53,003 nt of DNA from SIG588 sp045597045 (GTDB lineage Bacteria > Bacillota > Clostridia > Oscillospirales > Acutalibacteraceae): positions 1 to 53,003 of the forward strand of contig JAZODN010000025.1 in assembly GCA_045597045.1 (NCBI GenBank), given 5' to 3'. The position numbers and the translations under genes were made by a program. Shown one piece after another: positions 7,526-14,708 of the stretch (position 1 is the stretch's first letter; each line of letters opens with the position of its first letter). Under the pieces are notes generated by a model. The model was given only the letters and a program-made list of their open reading frames with translations, searched no databases and had not been told where the DNA came from.

Positions 7526-9631
7526 TCACCCCTGTTGGGTGCGGTTGAGAATATCTAACTGTACCGCGCGGTCAAGTGTTACATAAAAGGCCGAAAAGCC
7601 CGAAACACGCACCACCAAACTACCGTATTTTTCGGGATGCTCCATTGCATCCAACAGCGTTTCGCGTGAGGTGGCGTTGATCTGAATCTGCTGTCCACCC
7701 ATTTTAAAATAGGTACGAATGAGTGCTTGCAGTTTTGGGCGGTTTTCAGGGGTGAACATGGCCGGAGAGTATTTTTGATTGACCACACTTCCGCAGGCGA
7801 CTTGCGTGTAATCGGGTTTCGATACGCTGAGCAGTGTAGCGGTTGCACCGCGCACGTCGCGACCGTAGGAGGGGGAGGCGGCGTCTGACAGTGGTTCACC
7901 GCGTTTTCGTCCATCCGGTGTAGCGTTGATAATGCGTCCGGCAGAAATGTTGCTGACGTTGGCCGCAACGTCGATGTAAATGCCGCCGCCGTCACGGGTT
8001 TTATACTGTTTAAAGCAGGAGGCCATGTATTTTACGAACCAAACGGCGTATTTATCTGCAAAATCGTCGTTGTTGCCGTATTTGGGGGCAGCCAACAGTT
8101 TTTCCCGCAGCGCTTCGTATCCTTCGAAATTACTGTTCAGTGCAGCCTTCAATTCGCTGAGCGTGGCGGCTTTATCAATAAAAATTACCTTCTCGATAGC
8201 GGCAAGCGAATCGGTGATGGTACCGATTCCCATGATCGCCACACCGTGCACCGAAGGATATATGCTGCCGCCGTTGTTGATATCTAAGCCACGTCCGATG
8301 CAATCGTAGCAGAAGCAAGAAAGAAACGGCTCGGGGAAATTCTCTTGGCAGATCGCGTTGTTGCGGTTTTTAAACCATGCGTAATACTCTGCCGCACCAT
8401 GCGCCAGCTGTGCTTCAAAACGGGACATGAAATCGCCCATGGTGTGAATACTGTCTACGTCGCCGGTATCTATGCCGATTGAACGGTTGGTTTCGCTGCG
8501 CCCGTTATTAAAGAGATAGTCGAAATAGCGCGGTGTGTCCAGTCGCCCGTCGGACCACGGCGGTTGCATACCTGTAATAAAGTTTTCAATGCAACCGACC
8601 ATGCAGAAGTTGTAAATATCCTCTTCGCGGTAACCGTATTCCCGCAGCGCCGGAATCATCACCGCATCGTTCATTAAAGCCGGATAGCCGAGCCCCGTGC
8701 CGATCACCTGCAGGCATAAGTCCAGGAAATCGTCAGGCGTGTTTTCGGCGGTGCGCAGTGACAGGTTTGGACCCGGTATGTTGCAGTTTCCCACCGCACG
8801 AACGATACAGTAGGAGAGAGGGTTTACCGCGCAGGAACCATCGGGATTGGTACCGCCGATACAGATGTTCACAACATCGTCGCGCAGGCGAATAAACACG
8901 TTTTCAAGCAACTCGATCACGCGCTCATCGGTGATGCGGCCACTTTCGATATCCGCTTTATAGAACGGGTATAAGTACTGATCCAGGCGACCGAGCGCCA
9001 TGGCATAGCGCCCTTCCATCAAGAAAGCGGTGTGGCAAAACCAAACAAGCTGAAGGGCTTCGGCAAAGGTCTTGGGTGCACCGCGCAACAGTGCCTCACA
9101 GTTTTGAAGAATAAAGTCTACCCGTTGGCGGTCATAGCCATTTTTTTCACGGCATGCTTTGGCTGCCTCAACATAGTTTTCAATCATGCGGTAAAACCCC
9201 TCCAAGGCGCGTTTCATACCTTGCAGCGTTTCGCACCTTTTGGGGTCGTTTTGCCACGTAATGAGCGAACGGTCGATTTCCAACAGCAGGCCGGGCAGGC
9301 CTACCGTGAGAATATGGTCATAATTCGGAGCGTAGTGGTCTTTGTTGGTAATGAATTCACGTTCGCCGAATTGTGCAACCGTCGCCTGGGCATATGCCAG
9401 CGTCATTTCGTCGGCCGTGGTATACAGCGCGCAGCGGTTGCCCGTGATCAACTCGGCAGGGAGAATTTGCGGTTGTGTTTCGGTAAATAGTGCATAAATG
9501 CCGTTGGCACGTAAAGGGACGGGGGCAGCGGCTAAATCTTTTTTATATCCCAGGAAACGGAAATAGTAGGGAGCGTAAGTCCCGTGGCGGTCGGTAAAAT
9601 AGTCGGTGCTCATTTGGTCAAACAGCTTCAT
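7526..9631 (-). CDS. Glycyl radical enzyme, PFL family, substrate unknown (eliminase-like)
   Basis: A 701-residue glycyl radical enzyme. The C-terminal loop R-V-S-G-F-S-A-F-Y carries the radical glycine (G678). The active-site loop F-C-M-V-G-C-I-E has thiyl cysteine C347 followed at +2 by E349. This Gly-Cys-x-Glu arrangement is that of dehydratases and lyases (glycerol/propanediol dehydratase, choline lyase, HPAD), not the Cys-Cys of pyruvate formate-lyase. It is shorter than most characterised members (~750-850). I chose the second ATG (9631): AAGGAG at 9641-9646 is 9 bases from it but only 3 from the first ATG (9637). It is translated between the XRE regulator (stop 17 bases upstream) and the activase. 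No microcompartment genes are nearby. Confidence 0.9.
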   Translation of the reverse strand: MKLFDQMSTDYFTDRHGTYAPYYFRFLGYKKDLAAAPVPLRANGIYALFTETQPQILPAELITGNRCALYTTADEMTLAYAQATVAQFGEREFITNKDHYAPNYDHILTVGLPGLLLEIDRSLITWQNDPKRCETLQGMKRALEGFYRMIENYVEAAKACREKNGYDRQRVDFILQNCEALLRGAPKTFAEALQLVWFCHTAFLMEGRYAMALGRLDQYLYPFYKADIESGRITDERVIELLENVFIRLRDDVVNICIGGTNPDGSCAVNPLSYCIVRAVGNCNIPGPNLSLRTAENTPDDFLDLCLQVIGTGLGYPALMNDAVMIPALREYGYREEDIYNFCMVGCIENFITGMQPPWSDGRLDTPRYFDYLFNNGRSETNRSIGIDTGDVDSIHTMGDFMSRFEAQLAHGAAEYYAWFKNRNNAICQENFPEPFLSCFCYDCIGRGLDINNGGSIYPSVHGVAIMGIGTITDSLAAIEKVIFIDKAATLSELKAALNSNFEGYEALREKLLAAPKYGNNDDFADKYAVWFVKYMASCFKQYKTRDGGGIYIDVAANVSNISAGRIINATPDGRKRGEPLSDAASPSYGRDVRGATATLLSVSKPDYTQVACGSVVNQKYSPAMFTPENRPKLQALIRTYFKMGGQQIQINATSRETLLDAMEHPEKYGSLVVRVSGFSAFYVTLDRAVQLDILNRTQQG

Positions 9632-9648
9632 ATCCATTTTCTCCTTGC

Positions 9649-10257
9649 TTAGGATTCTTCGTTTTTATACCGCAGTTTCGACCAAAGCAGAACAATAATC
9701 TGACCGGGTACGCCCAGCGCAAATACCGTCCATACCGTAAAGCCGGAAAAGAGCAACGTGATAAACAGCGACCCCAACACCGACCACATCAAAAGTGAGA
9801 TGATCAGAAAGTTGCGACGCAGGTTGAACCAAAGAGAATTAAAGATGAGCCAGACCACCAGGGTGGCGGGAATCGCATACAAGAACGGCAGCAGCGGCCC
9901 CCAGGAGGTTTTGGCAAGCAGATCCAAAATGATGTATAGTAAAATGGCGAGCAGCCACACCAATACCACACACATCCCCGTGATAAAACCGCGGTTTTGA
10001 CGGCGGCGACGGCTGGTGCGTTTGGCACGAAGGAACACGCTGTCGTTTTCGGGCCGTACCAAATAGTCGAGCGATACTTCAAACAAATCGGCGATGGCGA
10101 TCAGCACGGCAATATCGGGCAGCGATTCGCCGCGTTCCCATTTAGAGATCGCTTTGTCGGAATAATTCAATTTTTCCGCCAATTCCAACTGCGTCATTTC
10201 GCGTGCTTGTCGCAATGAAGCGATGTTTTTGGCGACGATGGCTTTAATATCTTGCAA
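9649..10257 (-). CDS. XRE-family regulator with C-terminal membrane domain
   Basis: About 202 residues. Residues ~5-62 form a Cro/CI-type helix-turn-helix (T-Q-L-E-L-A-E-K-L-N-Y-S-D-K-A-I-S-K-W-E-R-G). After a basic stretch (K-R-T-S-R-R-R-R-Q) come four hydrophobic helices filling the C-terminal half. The DNA-binding domain would thus be tethered to the membrane, where the tail may sense a signal. I prefer the TTG at 10257: AAGGAG (10268-10273) is 10 bases away, while the GTG at 10266 is 1 base away. It is the first gene of the glycyl-radical operon, right behind its promoter, so autoregulation and control of the operon are likely (inference). Confidence 0.85.
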   Translation of the reverse strand: MQDIKAIVAKNIASLRQAREMTQLELAEKLNYSDKAISKWERGESLPDIAVLIAIADLFEVSLDYLVRPENDSVFLRAKRTSRRRRQNRGFITGMCVVLVWLLAILLYIILDLLAKTSWGPLLPFLYAIPATLVVWLIFNSLWFNLRRNFLIISLLMWSVLGSLFITLLFSGFTVWTVFALGVPGQIIVLLWSKLRYKNEES

Positions 10258-10280
10258 AAGAAGCACACTCCTTCCAATAA

Positions 10281-10364
10281 TCTACACCCATAATACCACA
10301 TCTGCGCAAAAAAATCAACAAATATAATGTAAATAATAGTGTTCTGATTTCAATTCTACACCCA
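10281..10364. promoter_or_regulatory. Direct repeat, possible operator of the XRE regulator
   Basis: TCTACACCCA occurs identically at 10281-10290 and 10355-10364, 74 bases apart. The first copy lies between the -10 and the ribosome binding site of the minus-strand operon; the second lies upstream of its -35. The regulator encoded next to it is the natural candidate to bind. Confidence 0.4.
10290..10318 (-). promoter_or_regulatory. Promoter of the XRE-glycyl-radical operon
   Basis: On the minus strand: TTGATT (10318-10313), 17-bp spacer, TATTAT (10295-10290). No other good promoter is seen down to 3.4 kb, and the gaps between the six genes are 4-39 bases, which supports one transcript. Confidence 0.75.
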
Positions 10365-10421
10365 ACTCTACTTTCGGTAGAGTCGAAAATCGGCGTATCT
10401 ACCGCCGTGTCGATGGCGGTA
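10365..10421. repeat. Two small inverted repeats upstream of the second degV
   Basis: ACTCTAC (10365-10371) / GTAGAGT (10377-10383) with loop TTTCG, then TACCGCC (10400-10406) / GGCGGTA (10415-10421) with an 8-base loop. They lie between the divergent promoters, upstream of the -35 at 10446. Operator or cruciform role is a guess. Confidence 0.5.
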
Positions 10422-10445
10422 TAGTTTGCCGGGTGACAGAGTAGG

Positions 10446-10475
10446 TTGTCTGCAGAGGGTGAAATCGTGTATACT
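10446..10475 (+). promoter_or_regulatory. Promoter of degV copy 2 and hlyIII
   Basis: TTGTCT (10446-10451), 18-bp spacer, TATACT (10470-10475), 37 bases before the start codon. Confidence 0.65.
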
Positions 10476-10512
10476 GTGAACATAATTCAATGACAACGGA
10501 GGAATAAGAAAT

Positions 10513-11376
10513 ATGCGTCCTTACATTATTTATACCGATTCGGCTTGTGATATGCTGCCCGAAACGTTGGAGTCGTGGGGGGTTAAACGGTGTGATCTGT
10601 CCTTTCAGTTCGACGGTGACGATACGGTATACACGAACTTTGAATTAACGCCGGCTGCCTTTTATCAGCGTATGCGCGATGGCGGCGTGGCCAAAACCTC
10701 GGCGGTCAACAGCGAAACCTTCCGCACGCTGTTTGAGGAGGAACTGAAAAACGGAAACGACGTGCTGTATATCGGTTTTTCTTCGGGGCTCAGCACCACC
10801 TTTAACTGTGCACGCATGGCGGCGGCGGAACTGGAGGAAGAGTATGCGGAGCAGCGCGTGCGTGCAGTGGATACGCGCTCGGCATCGGCCGGCTTTGGCA
10901 TGCTTCTCTATCTGGCGGTACAAAAGAAGGCAGAGGGTGCTTCTCTGGATGAGGTGGCAGATTACGTGGAAGCACAGCGTGCACATCAATGCCATTGGTT
11001 TACGGTGGACGATCTGGTGTATCTTAAACGCGGTGGACGGGTAAGTCCTGCGGTGGCGTTGATCGGTGGCGTACTCGGTATTAAGCCGGTGTTGAATATG
11101 GATGACGAAGGTCACTTGATCAGCCGTTCGAAGGTGCGCGGACGCAAAGCGGCCCTCAAGGCGTTGGCCGATAAATACGGCGAGTTAGCTATCAACCGTG
11201 AAGGCCCGGTATTTATTTCCCACGGCGACTGTGCCGAAGATGCCGCGCTGTTGGCAGATATGTTGAAGGAAACCTATGGGGTAGCGGTCGATATGACGGT
11301 CAATGTCGGACCTGTTATCGGTGCTCATTCCGGTCCGGGCACCATGGCTCTTTTCTTTATCGGAAAGGAGCGCTAA
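10513..11376 (+). CDS. DegV family fatty-acid-binding protein (copy 2)
   Basis: A 287-residue DegV/FakB protein. Visible are the N-terminal Y-T-D-S-A-C-D, the substrate loop T-S-A-V-N-S-E-T-F (~62-70), the head-group motif G-F-S-S-G-L-S-T-T-F-N (~90-100), L-K-R-G-G-R-V-S (~170-177) and the C-terminal H-S-G-P-G-T-M-A (~270-277). The family hands a bound fatty acid to FakA for phosphorylation or carries lipids. This copy has the full-length, canonical C-terminus, while copy 1 at 2515 differs there, so the two are not a recent duplication and may bind different acyl chains. It forms an operon with the hemolysin-III gene that starts 4 bases after its stop. Confidence 0.92.
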   Translation: MRPYIIYTDSACDMLPETLESWGVKRCDLSFQFDGDDTVYTNFELTPAAFYQRMRDGGVAKTSAVNSETFRTLFEEELKNGNDVLYIGFSSGLSTTFNCARMAAAELEEEYAEQRVRAVDTRSASAGFGMLLYLAVQKKAEGASLDEVADYVEAQRAHQCHWFTVDDLVYLKRGGRVSPAVALIGGVLGIKPVLNMDDEGHLISRSKVRGRKAALKALADKYGELAINREGPVFISHGDCAEDAALLADMLKETYGVAVDMTVNVGPVIGAHSGPGTMALFFIGKER

Positions 11377-11380
11377 CGTA

Positions 11381-12052
11381 TTGATAAGAACGAAATTGGC
11401 CGATCGTTCGTTGCCCGACTACACGCGCGGCGAAGAAGTGTTCAACATGGTGTCGCACATTGTCGGCGGCGGTATCGGCGTGCTTGCGCTGGTGTTTTGC
11501 GTGCTCAAAGCGGCCTTGTTTTCAGATGCGTGGGCGGTTGTCGGCGGTGCGATCTACGGTGCTTCCCTAATCGTGCTGTATACTATGTCCAGTGTTTATC
11601 ACGGTTTGCGGCATGTAACGGCTAAAAAAGTGCTGCAAGTGTTGGATCATTGCACTATCTACTTTTTGATCGGCGGTACGTATACCCCTATTCTGCTTTC
11701 GGCGATTCGTCCGGTTGCGCCGGGATGGGCATGGAGCCTCTTTGGGCTTGTGTGGGGTTTGGCGCTCGTTGCCTGCGTATTCACGGCAATCGATCTTAAA
11801 AAATACGCTGCGTTTTCGATGGCGTGTTATATCGGTATGGGCTGGTGCATTGTGATTGCGGCACGGGTGACGATGCAGGCACTTACGGCCGCGGCGCTTT
11901 GGCTGCTGCTTTTAGGCGGCATTGCTTACACGGTTGGTGCTGTATTATACGGCGTCGGGAAAAGGTGCCGCTATATGCACGGGGTGTTTCATTTGTTTGT
12001 GCTGTTTGGCAGTGTGCTGCAGCTTTTGTGCATTTTCCTTTTTGTCATGTAA
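11381..12052 (+). CDS. Hemolysin III family (PAQR-type) membrane protein
   Basis: About 223 residues with seven membrane helices, of the HlyIII/PAQR superfamily (lipid hydrolase-like fold with a zinc site). Metal-ligand positions typical of the family can be seen: S-S-V-Y-H-G (helix 2), D-H-C-T-I-Y (helix 3) and H-G-V-F-H-L-F (helix 7). I start at TTG 11381, 10 bases behind AAAGGAG (11364-11370); this gives the family's usual length. The frame is open further upstream but would run into degV. Its role is unclear; despite the name most members are not toxins. Cotranscription with a DegV lipid carrier suggests a link to membrane lipid metabolism (inference). Confidence 0.85.
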   Translation: MIRTKLADRSLPDYTRGEEVFNMVSHIVGGGIGVLALVFCVLKAALFSDAWAVVGGAIYGASLIVLYTMSSVYHGLRHVTAKKVLQVLDHCTIYFLIGGTYTPILLSAIRPVAPGWAWSLFGLVWGLALVACVFTAIDLKKYAAFSMACYIGMGWCIVIAARVTMQALTAAALWLLLLGGIAYTVGAVLYGVGKRCRYMHGVFHLFVLFGSVLQLLCIFLFVM

Positions 12053-12057
12053 AAGAT

Positions 12058-12093
12058 AACAGCCGTTGTTTCGGTTGAAACAACGGCTGTTTT
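12058..12093 (+). terminator. Terminator of the degV-hlyIII operon
   Basis: 15-bp perfect stem AACAGCCGTTGTTTC (12058-12072) / GAAACAACGGCTGTT (12077-12091) with loop GGTT and a short T tail. Confidence 0.8.
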
Positions 12094-12094
12094 A

Positions 12095-12122
12095 CCGTTC
12101 CCTGCCGCAAGGCAGGGAACGG
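12095..12122. repeat. Perfect 12-bp hairpin with GCAA tetraloop
   Basis: CCGTTCCCTGCC (12095-12106), loop GCAA, GGCAGGGAACGG (12111-12122). No T-run follows on either strand, so it is not a classical terminator. It sits directly after the hlyIII terminator and directly before the structured region. A GNRA loop suggests it acts as RNA. Confidence 0.75.
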
Positions 12123-12352
12123 CAGACAGCGACAGGCGCAAGCACGGTTGCGTGTGAGCAAATGAAACAGACTCTACACAAATGAGCAACCGAGCCGACA
12201 AACCAAAAGCGAATACCGGTCCACTGCTCAAAAAGTGCGGTATCCTTTCATCTGTAGGCTGCCGCTGACGAGAAGTAGTGTGCGCCGTTTGATAAGGAAT
12301 ATCCTGTCTTACAGAAGGAAAAATATGACAAGCTGCACGCTGTCAGTGGCGG
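12121..12352 (+). ncRNA. Candidate structured RNA or cis-regulatory leader, family unknown
   Basis: This 458-base gene-free gap (12053-12510) holds several nested helices. Stem A: CGGTTGC (12145-12151) / GCAACCG (12186-12192), continued by GTGT / ACAC (12152-12155, 12176-12179). Stem B: ATACCG / CGGTAT (12213-12218, 12238-12243), continued by CACT / AGTG. Stem C: CTGCCGCTGAC (12259-12269) / GTCAGTGGCGG (12342-12352) with G-U pairs, and inside it AGTGTGC (12277-12283) / GCACGCT (12335-12341), stacked without a gap on the 3' side. A further pairing, GGCAG-ACAG (12121-12129) with CTGT...CTGCC (12252-12263), would enclose stems A and B and compete with stem C. I do not see RNase P, tmRNA, SRP RNA, T-box or a riboswitch I know. 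Strand is uncertain. Confidence 0.45.
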
Positions 12353-12430
12353 AATTTGTAAAAAATTGACAAGTATTTTCCTGTTTGTTGGGTGTTTTTA
12401 AATGAATATTTGAAAATTATTAAATTTTTG

Positions 12431-12459
12431 TTGACAAAATAATTAAAATCGGCTAAACT
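12431..12459 (+). promoter_or_regulatory. Promoter of the SigH-like gene
   Basis: TTGACA (12431-12436), 17-bp spacer, TAAACT (12454-12459), in a very AT-rich stretch 50 bases before the start codon. A second TTGACA at 12366 has no matching -10. Confidence 0.65.
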
Positions 12460-12510
12460 GTATAAGTGATGTGATAGGTTGATTTTTGTGCGCAAAAGTG
12501 AGGAAGGTCT

Positions 12511-13077
12511 ATGGCAGAAGAACTGTCGCCTTCGCGCGAGCAAGAACTTGTTTTGTTGGCTCGGGCGGGGGATGAGCGTGCCTTTGCAACCTTAGAGGCA
12601 CGGTGTGAACCGATGATTCGCGCACAGGTTGCGTATTTTCGGTTTCCTTTGGCCGAGACAGACGACGCAGCACAAGAGGCTCGCCTGGGGCTGCTGTCGG
12701 CTGTTCGTTCGTTTCAACCGTCACGGGATGTGTCTTTTCGCACGTATGCTTCCACCTGCGTTCGAAACCGCTTGCTTTCGCTTTTGCGTCGTCGTGCGGC
12801 ACGGGCGGCCGAGATCCCGATGGAGAATGTGGCGGCCGAGGCTGAGGCGAAAACGGCAGATCCTGCTGCCTTAATGCAGGAAAAAGAGAGTGAGGCGCAT
12901 GCACATCTGCGTATTCAGGAGGCGCTTTCGCCGCGTGAATACACCGTGTTGCTGCGGTATCTCGACGGTCTTTCCTATGCTGTGATCGCTTCTCAGCTGC
13001 AGATATCTCCCAAAGCAGTGGATAACGCATTACAGCGTGCACGTGCTAAATTACGGTGCGTGTTCAACATTGGATGA
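12511..13077 (+). CDS. RNA polymerase sigma factor, SigH (Spo0H)-like
   Basis: A 188-residue sigma-70 family protein with region 2 (D-D-A-A-Q-E-A-R-L-G-L-L-S-A-V-R-S-F, then F-R-T-Y-A-S-T-C-V-R-N, residues ~50-90) and region 4 (L-S-P-R-E-Y-T-V-L ... S-Y-A-V-I-A-S-Q-L, ~135-175). Size and spacing resemble SigH, the transition-state and early-sporulation sigma factor, and fit the sporulation genes at 26 kb. It has no anti-sigma gene beside it. AGGAAGG lies 6 bases before the ATG. An ECF or other alternative sigma is possible but the linker is long for ECF. The zinc-ribbon gene follows 117 bases later. Confidence 0.75.
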   Translation: MAEELSPSREQELVLLARAGDERAFATLEARCEPMIRAQVAYFRFPLAETDDAAQEARLGLLSAVRSFQPSRDVSFRTYASTCVRNRLLSLLRRRAARAAEIPMENVAAEAEAKTADPAALMQEKESEAHAHLRIQEALSPREYTVLLRYLDGLSYAVIASQLQISPKAVDNALQRARAKLRCVFNIG

Positions 13078-13194
13078 GACAGCGTTGCTGTTCATCATAT
13101 ATCAATGCCCGCGTATCTCAAAAAGAACCATTGGTTTACCAACTTCGGATTGAATGTTTACAGGGCAAAATAATTTAAAGCGAGGTAGAATCCC

Positions 13195-13473
13195 ATGTAC
13201 GAAGACAAGACACTGGTGTGCAAAGACTGCGGTGCAGAATTTGTTTTCACCGCCGGCGAGCAGGAGTTTTATGCTGAAAAGGGCTTTGTGAACGAGCCCC
13301 AGCGCTGCAAGGCCTGCCGCGACGCACGCAAGAACGCTTCCAAGCCGGAGCGCGAGATGTTTACGGCTATCTGCGCAAACTGCGGCAAAGAAGCGCGTGT
13401 CCCCTTTAAGCCCCGCGAGGATCGCCCTGTGTACTGCAGCGAGTGCTTCGCCAACATGAAGGCAGAAGGCTAA
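13195..13473 (+). CDS. Small zinc-ribbon protein with two CxxC pairs per domain
   Basis: A 92-residue protein. Residues ~8-40 form a treble-clef-like ribbon (V-C-K-D-C ... R-C-K-A-C-R) and residues ~60-85 a second one (I-C-A-N-C-G-K ... Y-C-S-E-C). The architecture matches the 'probable zinc-ribbon' plus CxxC family common in Clostridia, of unknown function and probably nucleic-acid or protein binding. GAGGTAG lies about 9 bases before the ATG. A strong terminator follows, so it ends a transcript. Confidence 0.85.
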   Translation: MYEDKTLVCKDCGAEFVFTAGEQEFYAEKGFVNEPQRCKACRDARKNASKPEREMFTAICANCGKEARVPFKPREDRPVYCSECFANMKAEG

Positions 13474-13490
13474 TTGCCCACTTTGTGAGA

Positions 13491-13520
13491 AAAAGCCGCC
13501 CGAAAACGGGCGGCTTTTTT
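13491..13520 (+). terminator. Terminator of the zinc-ribbon gene
   Basis: AAAAGCCGCCCG / CGGGCGGCTTTT with loop AAAA, then two more T. Confidence 0.93.
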
Positions 13521-13564
13521 GCGTTCGTTTTTTGAAAAAGTGGGTATTTTCTCCCGTAAAACAC

Positions 13565-13593
13565 TTGCACCCACCAAAAAGGTGTGATAAAAT
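13565..13593 (+). promoter_or_regulatory. Promoter of ilvE
   Basis: TTGCAC (13565-13570), 17-bp spacer, TAAAAT (13588-13593), 38 bases before the ATG. No leader peptide or T-box is visible in the short leader. Confidence 0.7.
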
Positions 13594-13631
13594 AAGAGAA
13601 AGTTGTATTTTCGGAAAGAAGGAACTGCGTT

Positions 13632-14657
13632 ATGGAAAAGAAAAATATCGATTGGGGTAATCTCGGTTTCGGCTATATGCCCACCGATTACCGTTATGTG
13701 TCGCATTTCAAAGACGGTGCATGGGATGACGGCGAACTCACCACGGATGCCAATGTGGTTATCAATGAATGTGCCGGTGTGTTGCAATATGCTCAGACGT
13801 GCTTTGAGGGATTGAAAGCGTACACCACCGAAGATGGCCGCATCGTTACCTTCCGTCCCGATCTAAACGCCGATCGTATGGAGCAGTCGGCGCTTCGTTT
13901 GCGTATGCCGGTGTTCCCGAAGGAACGTTTTTTGGAGGCTGTGGATCAAGTGGTTAAGGCCAACGCTGCGTTCGTGCCGCCCTATGGCTCGGGTGCAACG
14001 TTGTATTTGCGTCCGTACATGTTCGGTTCCGATCCCGTTATCGGTGTGAAGCCCGCAACGGAATATCAGTTCCGCATTTTGGTCACGCCTGTCGGCCCGT
14101 ATTTCAAGGGCGGCGTGAAGCCGCTGACCTTGCGCATCAGCGATCTGGACCGTGCGGCACCGCGCGGTACCGGCCACATCAAGGGCGGTCTTAATTATGC
14201 GATGAGTCTTTACAACATTGTGGACGCGCATGAGCAGGGCTATGACGAGAACGTGTACCTTGATCCCGGCACCCGTACTTACATTGAGGAGACGGGCGGT
14301 GCGAACATTCTGTTTGTGACAAAGGATAACAAGGTCGTCACCCCGAAATCCGACAGCATTCTGCCTTCTATTACTCGCCGTTCGCTGATGGCGGTGGCGA
14401 AGGATTACCTTGGTCTTGAAGTGGAAGAACGCCCTGTGGCGCTTTCGGAAGTGGCCGACTTTGCTGAGTGCGGTCTGTGCGGTACGGCGGCGGTTATTTC
14501 GCCCGTTGGCAAGATTGTAGATCACGGCCGCGAGATCGCATTCCCGGCAGGTATGGAAAAGATGGGTCCCATCACCCAAAAGCTGTACGATACCCTCACC
14601 GGAATCCAAATGGGTCGCTTGGAAGCGCCCGAAGGCTGGATCCGCGAAATCAAATAA
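13632..14657 (+). CDS. ilvE: Branched-chain amino acid aminotransferase
   Basis: A 341-residue fold-type IV PLP enzyme that interconverts Leu/Ile/Val and their 2-oxo acids with glutamate/2-oxoglutarate. Key segments: C-F-E-G-L-K-A-Y (~58-65), Y-L-R-P-Y-M-F-G (~117-124), G-H-I-K-G-G-L-N-Y-A (PLP Lys at ~187) and E-E-T-G-G-A-N-I-L-F (~219-228). Length and the R-G-T-G-H-I-K context fit the long BCAT-2 subgroup. It is monocistronic between its own promoter and a bidirectional terminator. Confidence 0.95.
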   Translation: MEKKNIDWGNLGFGYMPTDYRYVSHFKDGAWDDGELTTDANVVINECAGVLQYAQTCFEGLKAYTTEDGRIVTFRPDLNADRMEQSALRLRMPVFPKERFLEAVDQVVKANAAFVPPYGSGATLYLRPYMFGSDPVIGVKPATEYQFRILVTPVGPYFKGGVKPLTLRISDLDRAAPRGTGHIKGGLNYAMSLYNIVDAHEQGYDENVYLDPGTRTYIEETGGANILFVTKDNKVVTPKSDSILPSITRRSLMAVAKDYLGLEVEERPVALSEVADFAECGLCGTAAVISPVGKIVDHGREIAFPAGMEKMGPITQKLYDTLTGIQMGRLEAPEGWIREIK

Positions 14658-14670
14658 GAGGATAACATAA

Positions 14671-14708
14671 AAACCCGTGTGTTCGCGATGCGAACACACG
14701 GGTTTTTT
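14671..14708. terminator. Bidirectional terminator, ilvE and rhamnosidase cassette
   Basis: 16-bp perfect stem AAACCCGTGTGTTCGC (14671-14686) / GCGAACACACGGGTTT (14690-14705) with loop GAT and T-runs on both strands. It also overlaps the stop codon of the SGNH gene. Confidence 0.93.

Noticed and set aside
7526..9631. Calling the glycyl radical enzyme pyruvate formate-lyase
   Set aside because: The Cys-Cys pair of PFL is absent; the loop has GCIE as in dehydratases and lyases.
12366..12371. TTGACA as the -35 of the SigH-like gene or of an RNA
   Set aside because: No acceptable -10 lies 16-18 bases downstream; the TTGACA at 12431 fits better.
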